NCBI GenBank assembly: GCA_037013495.1
Contig: CM072801.1
Location: forward strand, 72,029,816-72,093,815
DNA length: 64,000 nt
Direction: 5' to 3'
Source: Hippophae tibetana
Taxonomy: Eukaryota; Streptophyta; Magnoliopsida; Rosales; Elaeagnaceae
Shown here: positions 39,937-54,336 of the stretch, one piece after another
Numbering within the stretch: position 1 is the first letter of the stretch
Layout of the letters: every line of letters begins with the position of its first letter
The notes under the pieces: generated by a model
Databases searched by the model: none
Seen by the model: the letters and a program-made list of their open reading frames with translations, nothing else
What the model was told of the DNA's origin: nothing
Made by a program: the position numbers and the translations under genes

Positions 39937-40590
39937 CATAAAAAACACACTATAGCAGTAGTTTTTCTATTCTCATATTTTAACCCAGATTCTATCGTTT
40001 ACACTACTTATAGACGTCTTAAAATTTGGTCGCACCCTATTACCTTTTTTTGTGTTCTTGTTCTTTCGAATTCTAATTCTATCATCTTAACCATGTTTTA
40101 AGCAATTCAACCTTTCTTATTCTTTGTATTCATAGGTACATATGTTGTTCACGAAAAGGATTTACATTGTTTGGTGTCATAGCCTTGGTTGTTGAAAATG
40201 GTTTATCTATCTTTATTTATTTATTTTTTGAATTTTAGTATATAAAAATTTGTGCTTTGATTGTTTTCTGCTTTCTTAAGTCAGATATCACGAAAAAAGA
40301 ATTAAATTGTGTCCTTCAAGTGGACTGTTTTCTTTCAATTTTGTTGTCATTCTTTTCCTATTTGGATTTCATTTCGTAGATTTCCTTAGTTTCACGGTAT
40401 TTTTTTCTCGTTATTTTATTATTGTGTTCAATCCATCGATGTTTCTGAAAAAACAAGAAAGTCACTGCAGTTCACAATTTCAAAACAAAAAGAAGTTATC
40501 AATTGGGGTTAAAACTGTAAACTGTTATAACTTTATACTCGTATATCGAAATGAGTATTATAATATTTTAAATTGAAGCATGTTTCGATA

Positions 40591-41245
40591 CATTAAAAAC
40601 ACACTATAGTAGTAGTTTTTCTATTCTCATATTTTAACCATGATTCCATGGTTTACACTACTGATAGACGTCTTAAAATTTGGTCGTACCCTATTTCCTT
40701 TTTTTGTGTTCTTGTTCTTTCGAATTTCAATTCTATCATCTTAATCATGTTTTAAGCAATTCAACCTTTCTTATTCTTCGTGTTCCTAGGTACATATGTT
40801 GTCCGCGAAAAGGATTTGCATTGTTGGGTATCATAGCCTTGGTTGCTGAAAATATTTTATATATATTTATTTATCTACTTTTTGAAATTTAGATTTATAA
40901 AAATTTGTCCTTTGATTGTTTTCTAATTTCTTAATTCAGATATCAGAAAAAATAATTAAATTCTGTCCTTAAAGTGGAGTGTTTTCTTTCAATTTTGTTG
41001 TCTTTCTTTTCCTATTTGGATTTCATTTCGTAGCTTTCTTTAGTTTCACGGTATTTTTTTCTAGTTATTTCATTTTTGTTTTCAACCTATCTATGTTTTT
41101 GAAAAAAACAAGAAAGTTACTACAGTTCAAAATTTCAAAACAAAAAGAAGTTATCAATTGGGGTTGAAACTATAAACTTTCATAACTTTTGACTCTTATA
41201 TCGAAACGACTATAATAATATATCAAATCGAAACATGTTTCCATA
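40591..41245 (+). repeat. Hybrid unit 63 (B front, C back)
   Basis: The front has the B markers cattaaaa, accatgattccatgg, actgatag and gaatttcaattc. From 40779 it has the C markers cttcgtg, gttgggta, ttatatatat and aaataatt. The switch lies between 40728 and 40778, unit positions 137-187. The net effect is loss of exactly one unit relative to B followed by C. Confidence 0.85.
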
Positions 41246-43208
41246 CATAAAAAACACACTATAGCAGTTGTTTTTCTATTCTCATATTTTAACCCAGATT
41301 CCATCGTTTACACTACTTATAGACGTCTTAAAATTTGGTCGCACCCTATTACCTTTTTTTGTGTTCTTGTTCTTTCGGATACCAATTCTATCATCTTAAT
41401 CATTTTTTAAGCAATTCAACCTTTCTTATTCTTTGTGTTCCTAGGAACATATGTTGTCCGTGAAAAGGATTTGCATTGTTTGGTATCATAGCCTTGGTTG
41501 TTGAAAATGGTTTATCTATATTTATTTATCTACTTTTTGAATTTTAGATTTATAAAAATTTGTCGTTTGATTGTTTTCTACTTTCTTAAGTCAGATATCA
41601 GAAAAAAGAATTAAATTGTGTCCTTAAAGTCGAGTTTTTTCTTTCAATTTTGTTGTTATTCTTTTCCTATTTGGATTTCATTTCGTAGCTTTCCTTAGTT
41701 TCACGGTTTTTTTTTCTCGTTATTTCATTTTTGTGTTCAACCTATCTATGTTTTTGAAAAAAACAAGAAAGTTACTATAGTTCACAATTTCAAACCAAAA
41801 AGAAGTTATCAATTGGGGTTGAAACTATAAACTTTCATAACTTTTGACTCTTATATCGAAACGACTGTTATAATATATCAAATCGAAACATGTTTCCATA
41901 CATAAAAAACACACTATAGCAGTAGTTTTTCTATTCTCATATTTTAACCCAGATTCCATCGTTTACACTACTTATAGACGTCTTAAAATTTGGTCGCACC
42001 CTATTACCTTTTTTGTGTTCTTGTTCTTTCGAATTCCAATTCTATCATCTTAATCATGTTTTAAGCAATTCAACCTTTCTTATTCTTTGTGTTCCTAGGT
42101 ACATATGTTGTCCGCGAAAAGGATTTGCATTGTTTTGTATCATAGCCTTGGTTGCTGAAAATGGTTTATCTATATTTATTTATCTACTTTTTGAATTTAA
42201 TATTTATAAAAATTTGTTGTTTGATTGTTTTCTACTTTCCTAAGTCAGATATCAGAAAAAAGAATTAAATTGTGTCCTTAAAGTCGAGTGTTTTCTTTCA
42301 ATTTTGTTGTCATTCTTTTCCTATTTGGATTTCATTTCGTAGCTTTGCTTAGTTTCACGGTATTTTTTTCTCGTTATTTCATTTTTGTGTTCAACTTATC
42401 TATGTTTTTGAAAAAAACAAGAAAGTTACTATAGTTCATAATTTCAAAACAAAAAGAAGTTATCAATTGGGGTTGAAACTATAAACTTTCATAACTTTTG
42501 ACTCTTATATCGAAACGACTATTATAATATATCAAATTGAAACATGTTTCCATACTTAAAAAACACACTATAGCAGTAGTTTTTGTATTCTCATATTTTA
42601 ACCCAGATTCCATCGTTTACACTACTTATAGACGTCTTAAAATTTTGTCGCACCCTATTACCTTTTTTGTGTTCTTGTTCTTTCGAATTCCAATTCCATC
42701 ATCTTAACCATGTTTTTAGCAATTCAACCTTTCTTATTCTTTGTATTCATAGGTACATATGTTGTTCGCGAAAAGGATTTGCATTTTTTGGTATCATAGC
42801 CTTGGTTGCTGAAAATGGTTTATCTATATTTATTTATCAACTTTTTGAATTTTAGATTTATAAAAATTTGTCGTTTGATTGTTTTCTACTTTCTTAAGTG
42901 AGATATCAGAAAAAAGGATTAAATTGTGTCCTTAAAGTCGAGTGTTTTCTTTCTATTTTGTTTTCATTCTTTTCCTATTTGGATTTCATTTCGTAACTGG
43001 CCTTAGTTTCACGGTATTTTTTTCTCGTTATTTCATTTTTGTGTTCAACCTATCTATGTTTTTCAAAAAAACAAGAAAGTTACTACAGTTCACAATTTCA
43101 AAACAAAAAGAAGTTATCAATTGGGGTTGAAACTATAAACTTTCATAACTTTTGACTCTTATATCGAAACGACTATTATAATATATCAAATCGAAACATG
43201 TTTCCATA

Positions 43209-43863
43209 CATAAAAAACACACTATAGCAGCAGTTTTTCTATTCTCATATTTTAACCCAGATTCCATCGTTTACACTACTTATAGACGCCTTAAAATTTG
43301 GTCGCACCCCATTACCTTTTTTTGTGTTCTTGTTCTTTCGGATACCAATTCTATCATCTTAATCATGTTTTAAGCAATTCAACCTTTCTTATTCTTTGTG
43401 TTCCTAGGTACATATGTTGTCCGCGAAAAGGATTTGCATTGTTTGGTATCATAGCCTTGGTTGCTGAAAATGGTTTATCTATATTTATTTATCTACTTTT
43501 TGAATTTTAGATTTGTAAAAATTTGTCGTTTGTTTGTTTTCTAATTTCTTAAGTCATATATCAGAAAAAAGAATTAAATTGTGTCCTTAAAGTCGAGTGT
43601 TTTCTTTCAATTTTGTTGTCATTCTTTTCCTATTTGGATTTCATTTCGTAGCTTTGCTTAGTTTCACGGTATTTTTTTCTCGTTATTTCATTTTTGTGTT
43701 CAACTTATCTATGTTTTTGAAAAAAACAAGAAAGTTACTATAGTTCATAATTTCAAAACAAAAAGAAGTTATCAATTGGGGTTGAAACTATAAACTTTCA
43801 TAACTTTTGACTCTTATATCGAAACGACTATTATAATATATCAAATTGAAACATGTTTCCATA
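43209..43863 (+). repeat. Hybrid unit 67 (P front, E back)
   Basis: The front carries gcagcag, gacgcc, gcacccc, atttgtaaaa and catatatcag (P). From 43642 it reads tcatttcgtagctttgc and later caacttatc and gttcataatttc, as in E units 57, 65 and 83. The switch is between 43561 and 43641, unit positions about 352-432. Because E is normally followed by M, the hybrid explains the M that follows. The same hybrid recurs as unit 75. Confidence 0.8.
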
Positions 43864-46800
43864 CTTAAAAAACACACTATAGCAGTAGTTTTTGTATTCT
43901 CATATTTTAACCCAGATTCCATCGTTTACACTACTTATAGACGTCTTAAAATTTTGTCGCACCCTATTACCTTTTTTGTGTTCTTGTTCTTTCGAATTCC
44001 AATTCCATCATCTTAACCATGTTTTTAGCAATTCAACCTTTCTTACTCTTTGTATTCATAGGTACATATGTTGTTCGCGAAAAGGATTTGCATTTTTTGG
44101 TATCATAGCCTTGGTTGCTGAAAATGGTTTATCTATATTTATTTATCAACTTTTGGAATTTTAGATTTATAAAAATTTGTCGTTTGATTGTTTTCTACTT
44201 TCTTAAGTGAGATATCAGAAAAAAGGATTAAATTGTGTCCTTAAAGTCGAGTGTTTTCTTTCTATTTTGTTTTCATTCTTTTCCTATTTGAATTTCATTT
44301 CGTAACTGGCCTTAGTTTCACGGTATTTTTTTCTCGTTATTTCATTTTTGTGTTCAACCTATCTATGTTTTTCAAAAAAACAAGAAAGTTACTACAGTTC
44401 ACAATTTCAAAACAAAAAGAAGTTATCAATTGGTGTTGAAACTATAAACTTTCATAACTTTTGACTCTTATATCGAAACGACTATTATAATATATCAAAT
44501 CGAAACATGTTTCCATACATAAAAAACACACTATAGCAGCAGTTTTTCTATTCTCATATTTTAACCCAGATTCCATCGTTTACACTACTTATAGACGCCT
44601 TAAAATTTGGTCGCACCCCATTACCTTTTTTTGTGTTCTTGTTCTTTCGAATTCCAATTCTATCATCTTAATCATGTTTTAAGCAATTCAACCTTTCTTA
44701 TTCTTTGTGTTCCTAGGTACATATGTTGTCCGCGAAAAGGATTTGCATTGTTTGGTATCATAGCCTTGGTTGCTGAAAATGGTTTATCTATATTTATTTA
44801 TCTACCTTTTGAAATTTAGATTTATAAAAATTTGTCGTTTGATTGTTTTCTACTTTCTTAAGTCAGATATCAGAAAATAGGATTAAATTATGTCCTTAAA
44901 GTCGAGTGTTTTCTTTCAATTTTGTTGTCATTCTTTTCCTATTTGGATTTCACTTCGTAACTGGCCTTAGTTTCACGGTATTTTTTTCTCGTTATTTCAT
45001 TTTTGTGTTCAACCTATCTATGTTTTTGTAAAAAACAAGAAAGTTAGTACAATTCACAATTTCAAAACAAAAAGAAGTTATCAATTGGGGTTGAAACTAT
45101 AAACTTTCATAACTTTTGACTCTTATATCGAAACGACTATTATAATATATCAAATCGAAGCATGTTTCCATACATAAAAAACACACTATAGCAGTAGTTT
45201 TTCTATTCTCATATTTTAACCCAGATTCTATCGTTTACACTACTTATAGACGTCTTAAACTTTGGTCGCACCCTATTACCTTTTTTTGTGTTCTTGTTCT
45301 TTCGAATTCTAATTCTATCATCTTAACCATGTTTTAAGCAATTCAACCCTTCTTATTCTTTGTATTCATAGGTACATATGTTGTTCACGAAAAGGATTTA
45401 CATTGTTTGGTGTCATAGCCTTGGTTGTTGAAAATGGTTTATCTATCTTTATTTATCTATTTTTTGAATTTTAGTATTATAAAAATTTGTGCTTTGATTG
45501 TTTTCTGCTTTCTTAAGTCAGATATCACGAAAAAAGAATTAAATTGTGTCCTTCAAGTGGACTGTTTTCTTTCAATTTTGTTGTCATTCTTTTCCTATTT
45601 GGATTTCATTTCGTAGATTTCCTTAGTTTCACGGTATTTTTTTCTCGTTATTTCATTATTGTGTTCAATCCATCGATGTTTCTGAAAAAACAAGAAAGTC
45701 ACTGCAGTTCACAATTTCAAAACAAAAAGAAGTTATCAATTGGGGTTAAAACTGTAAACTGTTATAACTTTATACTCGTATATCGAAATGAGTATTATAA
45801 TATTTTAAATTGAAGCATGTTTCGATACATTAAAAACACACTATAGTAGTAGTTTTTCTATTCTCATATTTTAACCATGATTCCATGGTTTACACTACTG
45901 ATAGACGTCTTAAAATTTGGTCGTACCCTATTTCCTTTTTTTGTGTTCTTGTTCTTTCGAATTTCAATTCTATCATCTTAATCATGTTTTAAGCAATTCA
46001 ACCTTTCTTATTCTTTGTGTTCCTAGGTACATACGTTGTCCGCGAAAGCGATTTGCATTGTTTGGTATCATAGCCTTGGTTGCTGAAAATGGTTTATCTA
46101 TATTTATTTATCTACTTTTTGAAATTTAGATTTATAAAAATTTGTCGTTTGATTGTTTTCTAATTTCTTAATTCAGATATCAGAAAAAAGAATTAAATTG
46201 TGTCCTTAAAGTCGAGTGTTTTCTTTCAATTTTGTTGTCATTCTTTTCCTATTTGGATTTCATTTCGAAGATTTCCTTAGTTTCACCGTATTTTTTTCTC
46301 GTTATTTCATTATTGTGTTCAATCTATCTATGTTTTGAAAGAAACAAGAAAGTTACTGCAGTTCAAAATTTCAAAACAAAAAGAAGTTATCAATTGGGGT
46401 TAAAACTGTAAACTGTTATAACTTTATACTAGTATATCGAAATGACTATTATAATATTTTACATTGAAGCATGTTTCAATACATAAAAAACACACTATAG
46501 TAGTAGTTTTTCTATTCTCATATTTTAACCATGATTGCATGGTTTACACTACTTATAGACGTCTTAAAATTTGGTCGTACCCTATTTCCTTTTTTTGTGT
46601 TCTTGTTCTTTCGAATTCCAATTCTATCATCTTAATCATGTTTTAAGCAATTCAACCTTTCTTATTCTTCGTGTTCCTAGGTACATATGTTGTCCGCGAA
46701 AAGGATTTGCATTGTTGGGTATCATAGCCTTGGTTGCTGAAAATATTTTATATATATTTATTTATCTACTTTTTGAAATTTAGATTTATAAAAATTTGTC

Positions 46801-47791
46801 CTTTGATTGTTTTCTAATTTCTTAATTCAGATATCAGAAAAAATAATTAAATTGTGTCCTTAAAGTGGAGTGTTTTCTTTCAATTTTGTTGTCTTTCTTT
46901 TCCTATTTGGATTTCATTTCGTAGCTTTCTTTAGTTTCACGGTATTTTTTTCTAGTTATTTCATTTTTGTTTTCAACCTATCTATGTTTTTGAAAAAAAC
47001 AAGAAAGTTACTACAGTTCAAAATTTCAAAACAAAAAGAAGTTATCAATTGGGGTTGAAACTATAAACTTTCATAACTTTTGACTCTTATATCGAAACGA
47101 CTATAATAATATATCAAATCGAAACATGTTTCCATACATAAAAAACACACTATAGCAGTAGTTTTTCTATTCTCATATTTTAACCCAGATTCCATCGTTT
47201 ACACTACTTATAGACGTCTTAAAATTTGGTCGCACCCTATTACCTTTTTTTGTGTTCTTGTTCTTTCGGATACCAATTCTATCATCTTAATCATTTTTTA
47301 AGCAATTCAACCTTTCTTATTCTTTGTGTTCCTAGGAACATATGTTGTCCGCGAAAAGGATTTGCATTGTTTGGTATCATAGCCTTGGTTGTTGAAAATG
47401 GTTTATCTATATTTATTTATCTACTTTTTGAATTTTAGATTTATAAAAATTTGTCGTTTGATTGTTTTCTACTTTCTTAAGTCAGATATCAGAAAAAAGA
47501 ATTAAATTGTGTCCTTAAAGTCGAGTTTTTTCTTTCAATTTTGTTGTTATTCTTTTCCTATTTGGATTTCATTTCGTAGCTTTCCTTAGTTTCACGGTTT
47601 TTTTTTCTCGTTATTTCATTTTTGTGTTCAACCTATCTATGTTTTTGAAAAAAACAAGAAAGTTACTATAGTTCACAATTTCAAAACAAAAAGAAGTTAT
47701 CAATTGGGGTTGAAACTATAAACTTTCATAACTTTTGACTCTTATATCGAAACGACTGTTATAATATATCAAATCGAAACATGTTTCCATA

Positions 47792-48445
47792 CATAAAAAA
47801 CACACTATAGCAGTAGTTTTTCCATTCTCATATTTTAACCCAGATTCCATCGTTTACACTACTTATAGACTTCTTAAAATTTGGTCGCACCCTATTACCT
47901 TTTTTGTGTTCTTGTTCTTTCGAATTCCAATTCCATCATCTTAACCATGTTTTTAGCAATTCAACCTTTCTTATTCTTTGTATTCATAGGTACATATGTT
48001 GTTCGCGAAAAGGATTTGCATTTTTTGGTATCATAGCCTTGGTTGCTGAAAATGGTTTATCTATATTTATTTATCAACTTTTTGAATTTTAGATTTATAA
48101 AAATTTGTCGTTTGATTGTTTTCTACTTTCTTAAGTGAGATATCAGAAAAAAGGATTAAATTGTGTCCTTAAAGTTGAGTGTTTTCTTTCTATTTTGTTT
48201 TCATTCTTTTCCTATTTGGATTTCATTTCGTAACTGGCCTTAGTTTCACGGTATTTTTTTCTCGTTATTTCATTTTTGTGTTCAACCTATCTATGTTTTT
48301 CAAAAAAACAAGAAAGTTACTACAGTTCACAATTTCAAAACAAAAAGAAGTTATCAATTGGGGTTGAAACTATAAACTTTCATAACTTTTGACTCTTATA
48401 TCGAAACGACTATTATAATATATCAAATCGAAACATGTTTCCATA
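47792..48445 (+). repeat. Hybrid unit 74 (E front, M back)
   Basis: The front has tttttccattc and gacttctt, otherwise found together only in E unit 83 (53683-54336), and aatttggtcg. From 47934 it has the M marker ttccatcatc, then taaccatgtttttagc and catttttggt. The switch lies between 47885 and 47933, unit positions 93-141. One whole unit is lost compared with E followed by M. Confidence 0.85.
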
Positions 48446-51400
48446 CATAAAAAACACACTATAGCAGCAGTTTTTCTATTCTCATATTTTAACCCAGATT
48501 CCATCGTTTACACTACTTATAGACGCCTTAAAATTTGGTCGCACCCCATTACCTTTTTTTGTGTTCTTGTTCTTTCGGATACCAATTCTATCATCTTAAT
48601 CATGTTTTAAGCAATTCAACCTTTCTTATTCTTTGTGTTCCTAGGTACATATGTTGTCCGCGAAAAGGATTTGCATTGTTTGGTATCATAGCCTTGGTTG
48701 CTGAAAATGGTTTATCTATATTTATTTATCTACTTTTTGAATTTTAGATTTGTAAAAATTTGTCGTTTGTTTGTTTTCTAATTTCTTAAGTCATATATCA
48801 GAAAAAAGAATTAAATTGTGTCCTTAAAGTCGAGTGTTTTCTTTCAATTTTGTTGTCATTCTTTTCCTATTTGGATTTCATTTCGTAGCTTTGCTTAGTT
48901 TCACGGTATTTTTTTCTCGTTATTTCATTTTTGTGTTCAACTTATCTATGTTTTTGAAAAAAACAAGAAAGTTACTATAGTTCATAATTTCAAAACAAAA
49001 AGAAGTTATCAATTGGGGTTGAAACTATAAACTTTCATAACTTTTGACTCTTATATCGAAACGACTATTATAATATATCAAATTGAAACATGTTTCCATA
49101 CTTAAAAAACACACTATAGCAGTAGTTTTTGTATTCTCATATTTTAACCCAGATTCCATCGTTTACACTACTTACAGACGTCTTAAAATTTTGTCGCACC
49201 CTATTACCTTTTTTGTGTTCTTGTTCTTTCGAATTCCAATTCCATCATCTTAACCATGTTTTTAGCAATTCAACCTTTCTTATTCTTTGTATTCATAGGT
49301 ACATATGTTGTTCGCGAAAAGGATTTGCATTTTTTGGTATCATAGCCTTGGTTGCTGAAAATGGTTTATCTATATTTATTTATCAACTTTTTGAATTTTA
49401 GATTTATAAAAATTTGTCGTTTGATTGTTTTCTACTTTCTTAAGTGAGATATCAGAAAAAAGGATTAAATTGTGTCCTTAAAGTCGAGTGTTTTCTTTCT
49501 ATTTTGTTTTCATTCTTTTCCTATTTGGATTTCATTTCGTAACTGGCCTTAGTTTCACGGTATTTTTTTCTCGTTATTTCATTTTTGTGTTCAACCTATC
49601 TATGTTTTTCAAAAAAACAAGAAAGTTACTACAGTTCACAATTTCAAAACAAAAAGAAGTTATCAATTGGGGTTGAAACTATAAACTTTCATAACTTTTG
49701 ACTCTTATATCGAAACGACTATTATAATATATCAAATCGAAACATGTTTCCATACATAAAAAACACACTATAGCAGCAGTTTTTCTATTCTCATATTTTA
49801 ACCCAGATTCCATCGTTTACACTACTTATAGACGCCTTAAAATTTGGTCGCACCCCATTACCTTTTTTTGTGTTCTTGTTCTTTCGGATACCAATTCTAT
49901 CATCTTAATCATGTTTTAAGCAATTCAACCTTTCTTATTCTTTGTGTTCCTAGGTACATATGTTGTCCGCGAAAAGGATTTGCATTGTTTGGTATCATAG
50001 CCTTGGTTGCTGAAAATGGTTTATCTATATTTATTTATCTACTTTTTGAATTTTACATTTGTAAAAATTTGTCGTTTGTTTGTTTTCTAATTTCTTAAGT
50101 CATATATCAGAAAAAAGAATTAAATTGTGTCCTTAAAGTCGAGTGTTTTCTTTCAATTTTGTTATCATTCTTTTCCTATTTGGATTTGATTTCGTAACTG
50201 GCCTTAGTTTCACGGTATTTTTTTCTCGTTATTTCATTTTTGTGTTCAACCTCTCTATGTTTTTGAAAAAAACAAGAAAGTTACTACAGTTCACAATTTC
50301 AAAACAAAAAGAAGTTATCAATTGGGGTTGAAACTATAACCTTTCATAACTTTTGACTCTTATATCGAAATGAGTATTATAATATTTTAAATTGAAGCAT
50401 GTTTCGATACATTAAAAACACACTATAGTAGTAGTTTTTCTATTCTCATATTTTAACCATGATTCCATGGTTTACACTACTGATAGACGTCTTAAAATTT
50501 GGTCGTACCCTATTTCCTTTTTTTGTGTTCTTGTTCTTTCGGATTCCAATTCTATCATCTTAATCATGTTTTAAGCAATTCAACCTTTCTTATTCTTTGT
50601 GTTCCTAGGTACATATGTTGTCCGCGAAAAGGATTTGCATTGTTTGGTATCATAGCCTTGGTTGCTGAAAATGGTTTATCTATATTTATTTATCTACCTT
50701 TTGAAATTTAGATTTATAAAAATTTGTCGTTTGATTGTTTTCTACTTTCTTAAGTCGGATATCAGAAAATAGGATTAAATTGTGTCCTTAAAGTCGAGTG
50801 TTTTCTTTCAATTTTGTTGTCATTCTTTTCCTATTTGGATTTCATTTCGTAACTGGCCTTAGTTTCACGGTATTTTTTTCTCGTTATTTCATTTTTGTGT
50901 TCAACCTATCTATGTTTTTGTAAAAAACAAGAAAGTTAGTACAATTCACAATTTCAAAACAAAAAGAAGTTATCAATTGGGGTTGAAACTATAAACTTTC
51001 ATAACTTTTGACTCTTATATCGAAACGACTATTATAATATATCGAATCGAAGCATGTTTCCATACATAAAAAACACACTATAGCAGTAGTTTTTCTATTC
51101 TCATATTTTAACCCAGATTCTATCGTTTATACTACTTATAGACGTCTTAAATTTTGGTCGCACCCTATTACCTTTTTTGTGTTCTTGTTCTTTCGAATTC
51201 TAATTCTATCATCTTAACCATGTTTTAAGCAATTCAACCTTTCTTATTCTTTGTATTCATAGGTACATATGTTGTTCACGAAAAGGATTTACATTGTTTG
51301 GTGTCATAGCCTTGGTTGTTGAAAATGGTTTATCTATCTTTATTTATCTATTTTTTGAATTTTAGTATTATAAAAATTTGTGCTTTGATTGTTTTCTGCT

Positions 51401-54336
51401 TTCTTAAGTCAGATATCACGAAAAAAGAATTAAATTGTGTCCTTCAAGTGGACTGTTTTCTTTCAATTTTGTTGTCATTCTTTTCCTATTTGGATTTCAT
51501 TTCGTAGATTTCCTTAGTTTCACGGTATTTGTTTCTCGTTATTTCATTATTGTGTTCAATCCATCGATGTTTCTGAAAAAACAAGAAAGTCACTGCAGTT
51601 CACAATTTCAAAACAAAAAGAAGTTATCAATTGGGGTTAAAACTGTAAACTGTTATAACTTTATACTCGTATATCGAAATGAGTATTATAATATTTTAAA
51701 TTAAAGCATGTTTCGATACATTAAAAACACACTATAGTAGTAGTTTTTCTATTCTCATATTTTAACCATGATTCCATGGTTTACACTACTGATAGACGTC
51801 TTAAAATTTGGTCGTACCCTATTTCCTTTTTTTGTGTTCTTGTTCTTTCGAATTTCAATTCTATCATCTTAATCATGTTTTAAGCAATGCAACCTTTCTT
51901 ATTCTTTGTGTTCCTAGGTACATACGTTGTCCGCGAAAGCGATTTGCATTGTTTGGTATCATAGCCTTGGTTGCTGAAAATGGTTTATCTATATTTATTT
52001 ATCTACTTTTTGAAATTTAGATTTATAAAAATTTGTCGTTTGATTGTTTTCTAATTTCTTAATTCAGATATCAGAAAAAAGAATTAAATTGTGTCCTTAA
52101 AGTCGAGTGTTTTCTTTCAATTTTGTTGTCATTCTTTTCCTATTTGGATTTCATTTCGAAGATTTCCTTAGTTTCACCGTATTTTTTTCTCGTTATTTCA
52201 TTATTGTGTTCAATCTATCTATGTTCTGAAAGAAACAAGAAAGTTACTGCAGTTCAAAATTTCAAAACAAAAAGAAGTTATCAATTGGGGTTAAAACTGT
52301 AAACTGTTATAACTTTATACTAGTATATCGAAATGACTATTATAATATTTTAAATTGAAGCATGTTTCAATACATAAAAAACACACTATAGTAGTAGTTT
52401 TTCTATTCTCATATTTTAACCATGATTGCATGGTTTACACTACTTATAGACGTCTTAAAATTTGGTCGTACCCTATTTCCTTTTTTTGTGTTCTTGTTCT
52501 TTCGAATTCCAATTCTATCATCTTAATCATGTTTTAAGCAATTCAACCTTTCTTATTCTTCGTGTTCCTAGGTACATATGTTGTCCGCGAAAAGGATTTG
52601 CATTGTTGGGTATCATAGCCTTGGTTGCTGAAAATATTTTATATATATTTATTTATCTACTTTTTGAAATTTAGATTTATAAAAATTTGTCCTTTGATTG
52701 TTTTCTAATTTCTTAATTCAGATATCAGAAAAAATAATTAAATTGTGTCCTTAAAGTGGAGTGTTTTCTTTCAATTTTGTTGTCTATCTTTTCCTATTTG
52801 GATTTCATTTCGTAGCTTTCTTTAGTTTCACGGTATTTTTTTCTAGTTATTTCATTTTTGTTTTCAACCTATCTATGTTTTTGAAAAAAACAAGAAAGTT
52901 ACTACAGTTCAAAATTTCAAAACAAAAAGAAGTTATCAATTGGGGTTGAAACTATAAACTTTCATAACTTTTGACTCTTATATCGAAACGACTATAATAA
53001 TATATCAAATCGAAACATGTTTCCATACATAAAAAACACACTATAGCAGTAGTTTTTCTATTCTCATATTTTAACCCAGATTCCATCGTTTACACTACTT
53101 ATAGACGTCTTAAAATTTGGTCGCACCCTATTACCTTTTTTTGTGTTCTTGTTCTTTCGGATACCAATTCTATCATCTTAATCATTTTTTAAGCAATTCA
53201 ACCTTTCTTATTCTTTGTGTTCCTAGGAACATATGTTGTCCGCGAAAAGGATTTGCATTGTTTGGTATCATAGCCTTGGTTGTTGAAAATGGTTTATCTA
53301 TATTTATTTATCTACTTTTTGAATTTTAGATTTATAAAAATTTGTCGTTTGATTGTTTTCTACTTTCTTAAGTCAGATATCAGAAAAAAGAATTAAATTG
53401 TGTCCTTAAAGTCGAGTTTTTTCTTTCAATTTTGTTGTTATTCTTTTCCTATTTGGATTTCATTTCGTAGCTTTCCTTAGTTTCACGGTTTTTTTTTCTC
53501 GTTATTTCATTTTTGTGTTCAACCTATCTATGTTTTTGAAAAAAACAAGAAAGTTACTATAGTTCACAATTTCAAAACAAAAAGAAGTTATCAATTGGGG
53601 TTGAAACTATAAACTTTCATAACTTTTGACTCTTATATCGAAACGACTGTTATAATATATCAAATCGAAACATGTTTCCATACATAAAAAACACACTATA
53701 GCAGTAGTTTTTCCATTCTCATATTTTAACCCAGATTCCATCGTTTACACTACTTATAGACTTCTTAAAATTTGGTCGCACCCTATTACCTTTTTTGTGT
53801 TTTTGTTCTTTCGAATTCCAATTCTATCATCTTAATCATGTTTTAAGCAATTCAACCTTTCTTATTCTTTGTGTTCCTAGGTACATATGTTGTCCGCGAA
53901 AAGGATTTGCATTGTTTTGTATCATAGCCTTGGTTGCTGAAAATGGTTTATCTATATTTATTTATCTACTTTTTGAATTTTATATTTATAAAAATTTGTT
54001 GTTTGATTGTTTTCTACTTTCCTAAGTTAGATATCAGAAAAAAGAATTAAATTGTGTCCTTAAAGTCGAGTGTTTTCTTTCAATTTTGTTGTCATTCTTT
54101 TCCTATTTGGATTACATTTCGTAGCTTTGCTTAGTTTCACGGTATTTTTTTCTCGTTATTTCATTTTTGTGTTCAACTTATCTATGTTTTTGAAAAAAAC
54201 AAGAAAGTTACTATAGTTCATAATTTCAAAACAAAAAGAAGTTATCAATTGGGGTTGAAACTATAAACTTTCATAACTTTTGACTCTTATATCGAAACGA
54301 CTATTATAATATATCAAATTGAAACATGTTTCCATA
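48446..54336 (+). repeat. Repeat copy 4: (P/E)-M-P-Q-A-B-C-D-E, nine units (75-83)
   Basis: Unit 75 is the same P/E hybrid as unit 67. After it the canonical order M-P-Q-A-B-C-D-E runs to 54336. With the M half of unit 74 this makes a ten-unit form, M-(P/E)-M-P-Q-A-B-C-D-E, that copies 3 and 4 share before their separate fusions. Small private changes include cttacagacg (unit 76), attttacatttgtaa (unit 77), atcgaatcg near unit 79 and atgttctgaaag (unit 80). Confidence 0.8.

Larger units (their letters stand above)
37318..42554 (+). repeat. Eight-unit repeat copy 2: M-P-P-(D/Q)-A-(B/C)-D-E (units 58-65)
   Basis: The length is normal (5237 bp) but the composition is changed. A second P unit is inserted (38627-39281). 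The Q position holds a hybrid with a D front and Q back (unit 61). B and C are fused into one unit (63). One gain and one loss cancel, which hides the rearrangement if only length is measured. Unit 58 has a one-base-shifted aaaaaaaacac variant at 37320-37331. Confidence 0.8.
42555..48445 (+). repeat. Repeat copy 3: M-(P/E)-M-(P/Q)-A-B-C-D-(E/M), nine units (66-74)
   Basis: It contains an extra M plus P/E dimer and a fused P/Q unit, and its last unit is an E/M hybrid that runs into copy 4. Total length is 5891 bp. Unit 68 (43864-44517) matches unit 66 (42555-43208) at 1309 bp offset with four differences that I can see: tcttactc, tttggaatt, tttgaattt and attggtgttg. That is about 99.4% identity. 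Confidence 0.8.
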
